DNA from: Streptomyces longhuiensis
GTDB lineage: Bacteria > Actinomycetota > Actinomycetes > Streptomycetales > Streptomycetaceae
Length of the DNA stretch: 64,000 bases
Assembly: GCF_020616555.1 (NCBI RefSeq)
Contig: NZ_CP085173.1
Coordinates: 8,138,001 to 8,202,000, forward strand
Reading direction: 5' to 3'
Shown here: positions 51,361 to 60,113 of the stretch, piece by piece
Position numbering within the stretch: position 1 is the first letter of the stretch
Layout of the letters: every line of letters begins with the position of its first letter
Program-made: the position numbers and the translations under genes
The notes under the pieces: generated by a model
Databases searched by the model: none
The model's input: only the letters and a program-made list of their open reading frames with translations
What the model was told of the DNA's origin: nothing

Positions 51361-53124
51361 GTGTGGGCCGTGGAGAGTCAGGGGAAGCGTGTGGTTCGGC
51401 TGCGCCTGACCGGGGCCGCGGCGCTGGCCGCCGTATCGGGACTGGCGGGCTCGTGGGCGTACCTGCGGGCCGGTGGGTCCGCGGGCGACGTGGTGCGGGA
51501 CCTCTCCGTGGGCTGGGCGTACGCGGCCGCGGGGCTCATGGCCTGGCGGCGCAGGCCCGCCAACCGGACCGGCCCCCTGATGATCGCCGAGGGCGTCACC
51601 TGGTTCCTCGGGAACCTCCAAGGCACCTCCGTACCCGCCCTGTTCGCGTTCGGCGCCTGGTGGGAGGCGCTGAACATGGCGATCCTCCTGCACCTCATCC
51701 TCTGCTTCCCCGAGGGCCGCCTCACCACGGTCCTGACCCGGCGTCTGGTCCAGTTCGCGTACGGCCTCGTCGCGGTCGGCGGCCTGCTGCGCACGCTCCT
51801 GTTCGACCCGGCGCGGGCCACCGGCGCCACCTACCTCGACTGCGTCGGCTGCGGCCCGAACGCCCTGTTCATCCCCGGTACCCACGACCTCTTCGGCCCC
51901 GTCGACACCGTCTACCACGCGCTCGGCTGGGTCATCTCCACCGGCGCCGCGGTCGCCGTCGTACAGCGCTGGCGGCACGCGTCCGCCGCCCGCAGGCAGG
52001 CGCTGCTCCCGGCGTGGATCGGCATCGGCGTCGCCGTCGTGTTCCTGATGTGGGACATGCTCTTCTACGTCGTGCCGTGGTTCGGCGAGGTGGGCGACAC
52101 CGGCGAGCAGGCCGTCTATCTGCTGTCCGACCTGGCACAGGTCGCCGTGCCGTTCGCGTTCCTCGCCGGACTGCTGCGCATGCACCTCCAGCGCGCCGAG
52201 GTCAGCGGCCTCGTCATCGAGGTCGGCACCGACCCCGACCCGGCCCGGCTGCGCGAGGCGCTGGCCCGCGTCCTGGGCGACCCGACACTGCGGCTCGGCC
52301 TGTGGCGCGAGGAGCGGGGCGCCTACGTCGACGGCTCGGGCCGCGAGGTGACGGCGGACGGCACCGGCCGCACCCCCGTCGGCGCGGCCGACGGCCGGCC
52401 GCTCGCGCTGCTGCACCACGACCCCGCCCTCATGGACGACCCGGAACTCCTCGCGTCCGTCGCCGCCGCGCTGCGCCTCGCCCTCGAGAACGTGTGGCTG
52501 CGCTCCCGCGCCAGGGACGTGAGCTCGCGGATCGTGGAGGCGGCCGACTCCGAACGCAAGCGCCTGGAACGGGATCTGCACGACGGGGCGCAGGCCAGAC
52601 TGGTCTTCGCCCTGATGGCGCTGCGACGTGTCGAACGCGGCCTCGCCGACCATCCCGACGCCGCCCTGCGCGAGTCCGTGACCGAGGCGGAGTCCAGCCT
52701 CAGGCTCGCCATCGAGGAGTTGCGCGGTCTCGCCCACGGTCTGCACCCGGCGGTCCTCACGCGCGAGGGCCTCGGACCCGCGCTGACGGCGCTGGCCCGG
52801 GAGGCGACCCTGCCGGTGGTCGTCGCGGCCGAACCCCGGCGCTACGACGCGGTCGTCGAGTCGACCGCCTACTTCACGGTGTGCGAGGCCCTGTCGAACG
52901 CGGCCAAGCACGCCGGTGCCCGCGCCGTCAGCGTCTCGGCGACGCACCAGGACGGGCGGCTCGTCATCGAGACCGTCGACGACGGAGTCGGGGGAGCGGA
53001 CAGCATGCGCGGCAGTGGCCTGCGCGGCCTCGCGGACCGGCTCGCCGCCGTCGACGGAGTGTTGCATGTACACAGTCCCGCCGGTGGCGGGACCAGAATC
53101 AGGGCGGAGCTTCCGTGCGGGTGA
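51361..53124 (+). CDS. Sensor histidine kinase, HisKA_3 type
   Basis: A membrane sensor kinase of about 587 residues. Six or seven hydrophobic segments form the N-terminal half, followed by a GAF-like region and the kinase: ERKRLERDLHDGAQARLV with the phosphorylated His in DLHDGAQ, and an ATPase part with CEALSNAAKHAGA and DDGVGG. The kinase part is typical of NarL-linked systems. The start is uncertain: GTG 51361 and GTG 51370 would be nearly leaderless behind TACCGT, while GTG 51391 has AGGGGA upstream. It overlaps the regulator gene by ten bases and is divergent from the NACHT gene. Confidence 0.9.
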   Translation: MWAVESQGKRVVRLRLTGAAALAAVSGLAGSWAYLRAGGSAGDVVRDLSVGWAYAAAGLMAWRRRPANRTGPLMIAEGVTWFLGNLQGTSVPALFAFGAWWEALNMAILLHLILCFPEGRLTTVLTRRLVQFAYGLVAVGGLLRTLLFDPARATGATYLDCVGCGPNALFIPGTHDLFGPVDTVYHALGWVISTGAAVAVVQRWRHASAARRQALLPAWIGIGVAVVFLMWDMLFYVVPWFGEVGDTGEQAVYLLSDLAQVAVPFAFLAGLLRMHLQRAEVSGLVIEVGTDPDPARLREALARVLGDPTLRLGLWREERGAYVDGSGREVTADGTGRTPVGAADGRPLALLHHDPALMDDPELLASVAAALRLALENVWLRSRARDVSSRIVEAADSERKRLERDLHDGAQARLVFALMALRRVERGLADHPDAALRESVTEAESSLRLAIEELRGLAHGLHPAVLTREGLGPALTALAREATLPVVVAAEPRRYDAVVESTAYFTVCEALSNAAKHAGARAVSVSATHQDGRLVIETVDDGVGGADSMRGSGLRGLADRLAAVDGVLHVHSPAGGGTRIRAELPCG

Positions 53125-53759
53125 TCGTTGCCGAGGACTCGGCGCTGCTGCGGCAGGGGATCGTACGACTGCTGTCGGACGAGGGTTTCGAGGTGTCGGC
53201 GGAGTGTTCCGACACGGAGCCGCTCCTCGCGCTCGTCGCCGAGCACCGTCCGGACGCCGTGCTCCTCGACATCCGCATGCCGCCGACGCACACCGACGAG
53301 GGTCTGGTCGCGGCGGCCGCGATCCGCGCGGCGCACCCCGGCACGGGCGTGCTGCTGCTGTCCCAGTACGTCGAGACGACCGACACCGTCAGGGCCTTGG
53401 CGGAGCAGCCCGAGGGCTTCGGCTATCTGCTCAAGGAGCGCGTCGCCGACATCGACGAACTCGGCGGTGCGCTCAAGCGCGTGGCGTCCGGCGAGACGGT
53501 CCTCGACCCGCTCGTCGTGGCCAAGCTCATCAACACACCGCGCCCCAGGAGTCCCCTCGACGAACTCACGGGCAGAGAGCGGGACGTGCTGGCGCTGATG
53601 GCCGAGGGCCACTCGAACGAGGCGATAGCCCAACGGCTCGTCATCGGCGGCAAAACGGTGGAGACGCACGTACGGAACATCTTCGGCAAGCTGCGCCTGG
53701 AGCAGGATCTGCTCGAACACCGGCGCGTGCGCGCGGTGCTCACCTACCTGCGCGCCTGA
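53115..53759 (+). CDS. NarL/LuxR-type response regulator
   Basis: A 214-residue regulator. The receiver domain has VAEDSALLR, the phosphoacceptor Asp in LLDIRMPP, and LSQYVE. The LuxR helix-turn-helix near the C-terminus reads LTGRERDVLALMAEGHSNEAIAQRLV. GTG 53115 lies inside the kinase gene, so the two are co-translated. Targets are unknown; the receiver matches regulators that dimerise on phosphorylation. The gene ends with a short GC-rich hairpin. Confidence 0.93.
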   Translation: MRVIVAEDSALLRQGIVRLLSDEGFEVSAECSDTEPLLALVAEHRPDAVLLDIRMPPTHTDEGLVAAAAIRAAHPGTGVLLLSQYVETTDTVRALAEQPEGFGYLLKERVADIDELGGALKRVASGETVLDPLVVAKLINTPRPRSPLDELTGRERDVLALMAEGHSNEAIAQRLVIGGKTVETHVRNIFGKLRLEQDLLEHRRVRAVLTYLRA

Positions 53760-53761
53760 CC

Positions 53762-53777
53762 CCGCCCGTGCGGGCGG
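53762..53777 (+). terminator. Short hairpin after the response regulator
   Basis: CCGCCC and GGGCGG arms around gtgc, starting three bases after the stop codon. The stem is short (six to seven pairs), no T-run follows, and termination is therefore only probable. Confidence 0.45.
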
Positions 53778-53973
53778 AGTGAAGTGGTCCCGGCTGGCCG
53801 CTCCGAAGGCGACGTCGTCCCCCGATTTGCCCCCGTGGCTCCCCCGTACGTCGACTGCGGAGCGGTGCCGGTGAACTCAACTCTAGGCAGCCCGCGCGCC
53901 CGGGACATCAGGGCCAGCCCTGAGATCCGGAGGAGTTGCTACCGGAACCGGTCGACGGGGCCGAAGTGCGAGC

Positions 53974-55086
53974 TCAGCGGGGTGCGCAGCGCCCGACCAC
54001 CGTACCCGCCCGGTCGATGCAGAGTACATCGACCTGTACGGGTGCGCCCCGCAACACGCGCAAGGCCTCGTCGCGGGCGGTCGCGGCGACCAGGTCGCCG
54101 AGCGGCGGCCACAACTGGAGTGCCGCGAGGCCCGTGTTGGCGTCCGCGACCGCCGCCGCGACCTCCGCGCCCGCGCCCGCCCCGGCCGCGAGGCCGGCCA
54201 GGAACGACTTGTCGACCTGCGAGCGCGCCGAATGCAGATCCAGGTGCCCGGCCGCGAGCTTCGACAGCTTGGCGAACCCGCCGCAGATCGTCAGCCGGTC
54301 GACGGGATGACGCCGTACGTACTTGAGGACCGCGCCCGCGAAGTCACCCATGTCGAGGAGCGCGTCCTCGGGCAGCCCGTGCTCGGCGACGACGGTCTTC
54401 TCGGACGTCGACCCGGTGCAGCCCGCCACATGCGTGCGCCCGGCGGCCCGCGCCACGTCCACACCCCGCCGGATCGAGTCGATCCACGCGGAGCAGGAGT
54501 ACGGCACCACGATGCCCGTCGTCCCCAGGATGGACAGCCCGCCGAGGATCCCGAGCCGCGGATTCCAGGTCGACCGGGCTATCTCCTCACCGTGGTCGAC
54601 GGACACGGTGATCTCGATGTCACCGCTCCCGCCGTGGCGCTCGGCGACGGCCGCCACGTGGTCCCGCATCATCTGCCGCGGCACGGGGTTGATCGCGGGT
54701 TCCCCGACGGCGAGGGGCAGCCCCGGACGGGTCACCGTGCCGACGCCCGGCCCCGCCCTGAACACGACGCCGGACCCGGCGGGCAGCAGCCGCACCGACG
54801 CCCGCACCAGCGCGCCGTGCGTGACGTCCGGGTCGTCGCCCGCGTCCTTCACGATGCCCGCCATGGCGTGCTCGCCGGTCAACTCCTCGGCCGCCAGTGC
54901 GAACGCGGGCGTCTGCCCCTTCGGCAGCGTGATCGTCACCGGGTCGGGGAAGTCGCCGGCCAGGAGCGCGGTGTACGCGGCCGTGGCCGCCCCTGTCGCA
55001 CACGCGCCGGTCGTCCAGCCGGGCCGCAGACCGGTGTGCTTGAGTTGGGCGCCTCGTCCGCCCTTGGCCCCGCCCGCGTCAGTCAT
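53974..55086 (-). CDS. cbiD: Cobalt-precorrin-5B C1-methyltransferase
   Basis: A 370-residue CbiD protein. The N-terminal RPGWTTGACATGAATAAY is the family signature, followed by the conserved VTITLPKGQ and a GTTGIVVPYS-type segment. It methylates C1 of the corrin ring during adenosylcobalamin synthesis. It is transcribed away from cobK, and the TnpB element begins about 20 bases upstream of its start codon, so its original promoter region has been displaced or replaced. No cobalamin riboswitch is recognisable on either side. Confidence 0.93.
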   Translation of the reverse strand: MTDAGGAKGGRGAQLKHTGLRPGWTTGACATGAATAAYTALLAGDFPDPVTITLPKGQTPAFALAAEELTGEHAMAGIVKDAGDDPDVTHGALVRASVRLLPAGSGVVFRAGPGVGTVTRPGLPLAVGEPAINPVPRQMMRDHVAAVAERHGGSGDIEITVSVDHGEEIARSTWNPRLGILGGLSILGTTGIVVPYSCSAWIDSIRRGVDVARAAGRTHVAGCTGSTSEKTVVAEHGLPEDALLDMGDFAGAVLKYVRRHPVDRLTICGGFAKLSKLAAGHLDLHSARSQVDKSFLAGLAAGAGAGAEVAAAVADANTGLAALQLWPPLGDLVAATARDEALRVLRGAPVQVDVLCIDRAGTVVGRCAPR

Positions 55087-55232
55087 CGGGTTCCTCCGTG
55101 GATACTCCGTGCTTCAGGGCGGAGAGGAAACGGGCTCTTGCGGAGCTGGGTATGGGGCTGTGATGTGCCGTCAGGGCGGATCACGGTGCTGTGACCGGAA
55201 GATTTGGTGTTGAGTCGCGGTCTCATTAGTTT

Positions 55233-56438
55233 GTGAGCGTGATCACGATGTGTGTGAAGCGGGCGTTCAAATACCGCTTCTATCCGACCGATGCGCAGGC
55301 GGCTGAGCTGTCGCGCACGTTCGGCTGCGTGCGCAAGGTCTACAACCTCGCACTTGCCGCCCGTACCGAGGCGTGGGCGCGGCAGGAGCGGGTCAACTAC
55401 AACGCCACCTCGGCGATGTTGACCGCGTGGAAGAGGACCGAGGAACTGGCGTTCCTCAATGAGGTGTCGTCGGTGCCGTTGCAACAGACGTTGCGGCACT
55501 TGCAGACGGGGTTCACCCACTTTTTCGCCAAGCGGGCAAGGCATCCGCGCTTCAAATCGCGGAAGAAGTCCCGCAAGTCCGCCGAGTACACCACCAGCGG
55601 GTTCCGCTTTCGTGACGGCGGCCTGACACTGGCGAAGATGAACGAACCGCTCGACATCGTGTGGTCGCGCCCGCTTCCCCCGGGAGCAGAGCCGTCCACG
55701 GTGACCGTCTCGCAGGACGCGGCGGGACGCTGGTTCGTCTCCCTGCTGTGCGAGGACCCGTCCCTGTCGCCGCTCCCGGCAACCGATCAGGCAGTCGGCA
55801 TCGACGTGGGCCTCGACCATCTCCTGGCCCTCTCCACCGGCGAGAAGATCGCCAACCCCCGGCACGAACGCAAGGATCGTGCCCGCCTGGCCAAGGCCCA
55901 GCAGAACCTCTCCCGAAAGGCCAAGGGCGACGGCGCCAACCGGGCCAAGGCCCGGCGAAAGGTTGCCGGAATCCACGCCCGCATCGCCGACCGGCGCCGC
56001 GACCACCTGCACAAACTGACCACTCGACTCGTGCGCGAAAACCAAACGCTCGTGATCGAGGACCTGACCGTACGCAACATGGTCAAGAACCGGAGCCTTG
56101 CCCGCGCCATCAGTGATGCCGCGTGGTCGGACTTCCGGAGCATGCTGGAGTACAAGGCCGCCTGGTACGGGCGGGAAGTGATCGCTGTCGACCGCTTCTT
56201 CCCCTCCTCTAAACTGTGCTCCCACTGCGGCGCCCTCGCAAAGAAGATGCCGCTGCACGTTCGAACCTGGACCTGCGACACGTGCGGAACGACCCACGAC
56301 CGGGACACGAACGCAGCTAACAATCTGCTGGCCGCCGGACTGGCGGTGACAGCCTGTGGAGCTGGTGTAAGACCTCAACGGAGAACTCCGGGCGGGCAGT
56401 CGGCGACGAAGCAGGAAGCCCCACGGCGCGAGCCGTAG
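55233..56438 (+). CDS. tnpB: TnpB RNA-guided nuclease (IS605 OrfB)
   Basis: A 401-residue TnpB. The RuvC motifs are intact: GIDVGLD (first Asp), VIEDL (Glu), and DTNAANN (last Asp). A four-cysteine zinc ribbon, CSHCG and CDTCG, lies between the last two, and the N-terminal KYRFYPTDAQ is typical. So it appears catalytically competent. TnpB proteins use an omega RNA made from the 3-prime end of the gene and the element right end. GTG 55233 is taken; ATG 55248 is an equally possible start. No tnpA partner is present. Confidence 0.92.
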   Translation: MSVITMCVKRAFKYRFYPTDAQAAELSRTFGCVRKVYNLALAARTEAWARQERVNYNATSAMLTAWKRTEELAFLNEVSSVPLQQTLRHLQTGFTHFFAKRARHPRFKSRKKSRKSAEYTTSGFRFRDGGLTLAKMNEPLDIVWSRPLPPGAEPSTVTVSQDAAGRWFVSLLCEDPSLSPLPATDQAVGIDVGLDHLLALSTGEKIANPRHERKDRARLAKAQQNLSRKAKGDGANRAKARRKVAGIHARIADRRRDHLHKLTTRLVRENQTLVIEDLTVRNMVKNRSLARAISDAAWSDFRSMLEYKAAWYGREVIAVDRFFPSSKLCSHCGALAKKMPLHVRTWTCDTCGTTHDRDTNAANNLLAAGLAVTACGAGVRPQRRTPGGQSATKQEAPRREP

Positions 56439-56441
56439 GAA

Positions 56442-56463
56442 TCCCCCTCGTTCACGAGGGGGA
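56442..56463 (+). ncRNA. Right-end hairpin and probable omega RNA 3-prime end
   Basis: TCCCCCTCG and CGAGGGGGA pair perfectly around TTCA, just past the tnpB stop. In TnpB elements this hairpin is both the transposon right end and the scaffold end of the omega RNA. The guide would be the bases right after TCAA, from 56473, at the 5-prime region of cobK. The 5-prime end of the RNA inside tnpB is not defined here. Confidence 0.65.
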
Positions 56464-56489
56464 GAAAGTCAAGGAAGGACCCCGCACCC

Positions 56490-57260
56490 GTGCACGTACT
56501 GATCCTCGGCGGCACGACCGAGGCCCGCCGCCTCGCGCAGGCCCTCACCGCCGGCCACCCCGGGTGGCGCGTGACGAGCTCGCTGGCCGGCCGCGTGGCC
56601 CGGCCCCTGCTGCCCGAGGGCGAGGTGCGGACAGGCGGTTTCGGGGGAGCCGATGGCCTGGCCCGCGCGCTGCGCGAGCTCCAGGTGGACGCGCTCATCG
56701 ACGCCACCCATCCTTTCGCCGGGACGATCAGTTTCCACGCGGCGCAGGCCGCCGCCACGGCCCATGTTCCCCTGCTGGCACTGCGGCGCCCCGGCTGGGT
56801 CCCCGCACCGGAAGACGACTGGCACCACGTGAACTCCCTGGAGGAGGCGGCGAGGGCCCTGCCGTCCCTGGGCACCCGGGCGTTCCTGACGGTGGGCCGC
56901 CTGGGACTCCCGCCCTTCGCGTCCATCGACGACGTCCACTTCCTGATCCGCTCGGTGGACGCCCCCGAGCCGCCACTGCCCCCGCACTCGGAGGTCGTGC
57001 TGGACCGGGGCCCGTTCACGCCGGAGGGCGAACGGGAGCTGCTCCGCACGCACCACATCGACGTACTGGTGACGAAGGACAGCGGGGGAGAGGCGACGGC
57101 CCCGAAGCTCGTCGCGGCGCGAGAGGCGCGGATCCCGGTCCTGGTGGTACGACGGCCGGAGGTGCCGGCGGGAGTGACCGTGGTGGGATCGGTGGCGCAG
57201 GCGGCGGAGTGGGCCGGGGGCATTTCCGGCCCGGGCGTATCCAGCCGGTCCGGCGTCTGA
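56490..57260 (+). CDS. cobK: Precorrin-6A reductase
   Basis: A 256-residue CobK/CbiJ enzyme that reduces precorrin-6A using NADPH. The N-terminal VLILGGTTEARRLA and the segment DALIDATHPFA are family signatures, and VTKDSGG near residue 192 lies at the active site. GTG start, with AAGGAAGGA upstream. That ribosome binding site begins immediately at the right border of the TnpB element, so insertion left it intact. The last 17 residues are Gly/Ser-rich and may be a poorly conserved tail. Confidence 0.92.
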   Translation: MHVLILGGTTEARRLAQALTAGHPGWRVTSSLAGRVARPLLPEGEVRTGGFGGADGLARALRELQVDALIDATHPFAGTISFHAAQAAATAHVPLLALRRPGWVPAPEDDWHHVNSLEEAARALPSLGTRAFLTVGRLGLPPFASIDDVHFLIRSVDAPEPPLPPHSEVVLDRGPFTPEGERELLRTHHIDVLVTKDSGGEATAPKLVAAREARIPVLVVRRPEVPAGVTVVGSVAQAAEWAGGISGPGVSSRSGV

Positions 57261-57289
57261 GGACGAGCCCGAAGGGTGACAGCGGGGGT

Positions 57290-57308
57290 CCGGGGGCGCC
57301 GCCCCCGG
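57290..57308. terminator. Hairpin between convergent cobK and cobH
   Basis: CCGGGGGC and GCCCCCGG pair around a three-base loop. It lies between the ends of two convergent genes, so it could serve both. This GGTCCGGGGGC-type hairpin is a common Streptomyces intergenic form. Confidence 0.7.
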
Positions 57309-57323
57309 GATGTGCGCCCGAAC

Positions 57324-57965
57324 CTATTCCACCGCACAGGCAACCGCGTTGACCGCCGCGGCGGCCATCGCACTGCCGCCCCGTCGCCCCCGCACCACCA
57401 AATACTCCAGCCCCAATTCCCCCGCATGCTCCACCAGCGCGTCCTTCGACTCGACCGCGCCCACGAACCCGACCGGAACCCCGATCACCGCGGCGGGCGG
57501 CTCAGCGCCCTCCCGCACCAGTTCCAGGAGCCGGAAGAGCGCCGTGGGCGCGTTGCCCACGGCGACGACCGCCCCGCCCATCCGCTCCCGCCACAGTTCC
57601 AGCGCCGCGGCGGAGCGCGTCGTGCCGAGCCGCTCGGCGAGCGCGGGGACCGACGGGTCGGACAGGGTGCACACCACGTCGTTGTCCGCGGGCAGCCGCT
57701 TCCGGGTGATTCCGCTGGCGACCATGGACACGTCGCACAGGACGGGCGCGCCCCCGCGCAGCGCCTCGCGGGCGCGGACCGCGACGTCCGGCGAGTACGC
57801 GAGGTCGCCCGCCAGGTCGACCATCCCGCACGCGTGGATCATCCGGACCGCGACCTGGGCCACCTCGGCGGGCAGCCCGCCCAGATCGGCCTCGGCGCGG
57901 ATCGTGGCGAAGGACCGGCGGTAGATCTCCGCCCCGGACTTCTCGTACTCGAACGCAGTGCTCAC
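57324..57965 (-). CDS. cobH: Precorrin-8X methylmutase
   Basis: A 213-residue CobH/CbiC enzyme that shifts a methyl group from C11 to C12 in corrin synthesis. The catalytic His lies in VRMIHACGM near residue 43, with conserved [12 protein letters not shown] and [15 protein letters not shown] 57965 is taken as start because the next residues ([18 protein letters not shown]) fit family starts, whereas ATG 57998 adds 11 atypical residues that run into the intergenic region. It converges on cobK and is divergent from the thiolase gene. Confidence 0.9.
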   Translation of the reverse strand: MSTAFEYEKSGAEIYRRSFATIRAEADLGGLPAEVAQVAVRMIHACGMVDLAGDLAYSPDVAVRAREALRGGAPVLCDVSMVASGITRKRLPADNDVVCTLSDPSVPALAERLGTTRSAAALELWRERMGGAVVAVGNAPTALFRLLELVREGAEPPAAVIGVPVGFVGAVESKDALVEHAGELGLEYLVVRGRRGGSAMAAAAVNAVACAVE

Positions 57966-58017
57966 GGCGGGGAGCCTATCCAGCGGTGCCCACTTCACAG
58001 GGTGTGGGGCCCGGGTC

Positions 58018-58041
58018 TATAGTCCAAAACTAGCAGTGCTA
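58018..58041 (+). promoter_or_regulatory. -10 element and TAGCA-N-TGCTA operator before the thiolase
   Basis: TATAGT at 58018-58023 is a near-perfect -10 element; the -35 is weak. The perfect inverted repeat TAGCA-G-TGCTA (58031-58041) covers the expected start of transcription. It resembles the site before the acyl-CoA dehydrogenase gene (22632-22645), suggesting a common TetR-type fatty-acid regulator encoded elsewhere. Confidence 0.65.
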
Positions 58042-58065
58042 ATTAACTTCCCTCAGGAGCCGCAC

Positions 58066-59253
58066 GTGCGTCCCGTCCATTTCGCCGCCGCCCGCCGCAC
58101 CCCGATCGGAAAGCTGCGCGGGTCCCTGTCGACCGTGCGCCCGGACGACCTCGCGGCCGGCGTCGTCCGCGGTCTGCTCGCCGGTGTGCCGGAGCTCGAC
58201 CCGGCCCGGATCGACGACGTCTACTGGGGCGCCGCGAACCAGGCCGGCGAGGACAACCGCAACATCGCGCGCATGGCCGCCCTCCTCGCGGGCCTGCCCG
58301 AGTCCGTCCCCGGCGCGACCGTGAACCGCCTGTGCGCCTCCGGCCTCGAAGCCGTCACCACCGCCGCCCGCACCATCGCCTCCGGCGAGGCCGACGTCGT
58401 CCTCGCGGGCGGCTCCGAGTCCATGAGCCGCGCCCCCTTCGTGCTCCAGCGCCCCGACGAGGCGCTCCCGCACAAGATGGAGACGTACGACACACGCCTG
58501 GGCTGGCGGCTGGTCAACCCGAGGATGAAGGAGCTGCACGGGGTCCTCGCCATGGGGGAGACCGCCGAGGAGGTCGCCGAGCGCTACGACGTCCCGCGCG
58601 AGCGTCAGGACGCCTTCGCGCTCCGCAGTCACCACAACGCCGCCGAGGCCCGCAAGAACGGCCTCTTCGACGCCGAGATCCTCCCCGTCACGCGCCCGGA
58701 CGGCGTCGTCGTCGAGCAGGACGAGTGCATCCGCCCCGACACCTCCCTGGAGAAGCTGGGCACGCTCAAGCCCGTCTTCCGCAAGGGCGGCACCGTCACC
58801 GCGGGCAACGCCTCACCCATGAACGACGGCGCCGCGGGCCTGCTCCTGGTCAGCGAGGACGCCCTGCACGACCTCGGCCTCGAATCCCTCGGCCGGTACG
58901 TCGCCGGAGCCTCGGCCGGTGTGCACCCGGACGTCATGGGCATCGGCCCCGTCCCCGCCACGCAGAAGGCGCTCGCCCGCGTCGGCTGGTCCATCGGTGA
59001 CGTCCAGGAGGCGGAGTTCAACGAGGCGTTCGCCGCCCAGGCCCTCGCCTGCGTCGACGCGCTCGGCATCGACCCGGAACTGGTGAACCCGACCGGCGGC
59101 GCCATCGCGCTGGGCCACCCGCTCGGCTGCTCCGGCGCCCGCATCCTCACCACCCTGCTCCACCGCATGCGCCGCACCGGCGGCTCGCGCGGCCTCGCCA
59201 CCATGTGCGTCGGCGTCGGCCAGGGCTCCGCCGTCCTCGTCGAGCGCTCCTGA
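58066..59253 (+). CDS. Acetyl-CoA acyltransferase (thiolase)
   Basis: A 395-residue thiolase. The nucleophile Cys is in NRLCASGLEAV near residue 89, NEAFAAQ provides the His/Asn region near 326, and GGAIALGHPLGCSGARI near 348 contains the second catalytic His and Cys (CVGVGQG region). It is a degradative type, close to 3-oxoadipyl-CoA and fatty-acid thiolases. CAGGAG precedes the GTG at 58066. It begins a three-gene unit with an SDR and an acyl-CoA ligase. Confidence 0.93.
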   Translation: MRPVHFAAARRTPIGKLRGSLSTVRPDDLAAGVVRGLLAGVPELDPARIDDVYWGAANQAGEDNRNIARMAALLAGLPESVPGATVNRLCASGLEAVTTAARTIASGEADVVLAGGSESMSRAPFVLQRPDEALPHKMETYDTRLGWRLVNPRMKELHGVLAMGETAEEVAERYDVPRERQDAFALRSHHNAAEARKNGLFDAEILPVTRPDGVVVEQDECIRPDTSLEKLGTLKPVFRKGGTVTAGNASPMNDGAAGLLLVSEDALHDLGLESLGRYVAGASAGVHPDVMGIGPVPATQKALARVGWSIGDVQEAEFNEAFAAQALACVDALGIDPELVNPTGGAIALGHPLGCSGARILTTLLHRMRRTGGSRGLATMCVGVGQGSAVLVERS

Positions 59254-59284
59254 ACTCCCGTACAACGTAAGGAACGTGAAGAAG

Positions 59285-60046
59285 ATGAGCAGCAGGTTCA
59301 CCGGCCGCGTGGCCGTCGTCACGGGTGCCGCGCAGGGCATCGGCGCCGCGACCGCCCTGCGGCTGGCCGAGGAGGGCGCGGCCGTGGCCGTCGTCGACCT
59401 CACGGCCGAGCGCGCCGGGACCACCGTCGAGGCGATCCGCGCCAAGGGCGGGCAGGCGTCGGCGTACGGCTGCGACGTCACCGACCAGGACGCCGTCGAG
59501 GCGACCTTCGCCCGCGTCCACGAGGAACTCGGCGGACTGCACATCCTGGTCAACAACGCGGGCATCACCCGCGACGGCATGTTCTTCAAGATGCCGAAGT
59601 CCGACTGGGACGACGTCATCAACGTGAACCTCAGCAGCGTCTACAACTGCTCGCAGGCCGCGCAGAAGTACATGTCGCGGGCCGGGTACGGGAAGATCGT
59701 CTCCCTGTCGTCGCGCTCCGCCCTCGGCAATCGGGGTCAGGCCAACTACGCCGCCGCCAAGGCCGGCATCCAGGGCTTCACCGCCACCCTCGCCATCGAG
59801 CTCGGCCGCTTCGGCATCAACGTGAACGCCGTGGCGCCCGGCTACATCGCCACCGCCATGACCGCCGCGACCGCCGAGCGAGTCGGCACCACCGCCGAGG
59901 AGCACCAGAAGCTCGCGGCCGAGCGCACCCCGCTCGGCCGCGTGGGCCGGCCCGAGGACGTCGCGTCCGTCGTCGCCTTCCTCGCCAGCGACGACGCCTC
60001 CTACGTCAGCGGCCAGACGCTGTACGTGAACGGCGGCGCGCGCTGA
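59285..60046 (+). CDS. Short-chain dehydrogenase/reductase, FabG-like
   Basis: A 253-residue SDR. TGAAQGIG (cofactor binding), NNAG, SLSSRSA with the catalytic Ser, and YAAAK with the Tyr/Lys pair are all intact. By context it probably acts on 3-hydroxyacyl- or 3-oxoacyl-CoA in the pathway of the thiolase and ligase rather than in fatty-acid synthesis. Start uncertain between GTG 59276, too close to AAGGA, and ATG 59285. Confidence 0.92.
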   Translation: MSSRFTGRVAVVTGAAQGIGAATALRLAEEGAAVAVVDLTAERAGTTVEAIRAKGGQASAYGCDVTDQDAVEATFARVHEELGGLHILVNNAGITRDGMFFKMPKSDWDDVINVNLSSVYNCSQAAQKYMSRAGYGKIVSLSSRSALGNRGQANYAAAKAGIQGFTATLAIELGRFGINVNAVAPGYIATAMTAATAERVGTTAEEHQKLAAERTPLGRVGRPEDVASVVAFLASDDASYVSGQTLYVNGGAR

Positions 60047-60113
60047 CACATCGCTGAGCTGTACCTGGTTCAGAGCCGCACCAGAAGTCAGTACGGAACG
60101 GAGCACCACCCTC

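Larger units (their letters stand above)
55105..56472 (+). mobile_element. IS200/IS605-family element with tnpB only
   Basis: The element is bounded on the left by a hairpin CTCCG..CGGAG (55105-55124) followed by aggaaacgg, and on the right by a nine-pair hairpin (56442-56463) ending in TCAA (56469-56472), both typical of this family. It carries tnpB but no tnpA, so it cannot move by itself. There are no target duplications, as expected for single-strand transposition. It sits in the cbiD/cobK divergent promoter. The exact left boundary is not certain. Confidence 0.8.

Noticed and set aside
53760..53973. Cobalamin riboswitch near cbiD
   Set aside because: GGTGCCGG-like bases are present, but no B12-box (GCCACTG) or paired arms could be found, and the region lies downstream of cbiD rather than upstream.
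55087..55232. tnpA transposase gene or a second transposase
   Set aside because: The 146 bases before tnpB are too short and contain only the left-end hairpin and a leader.
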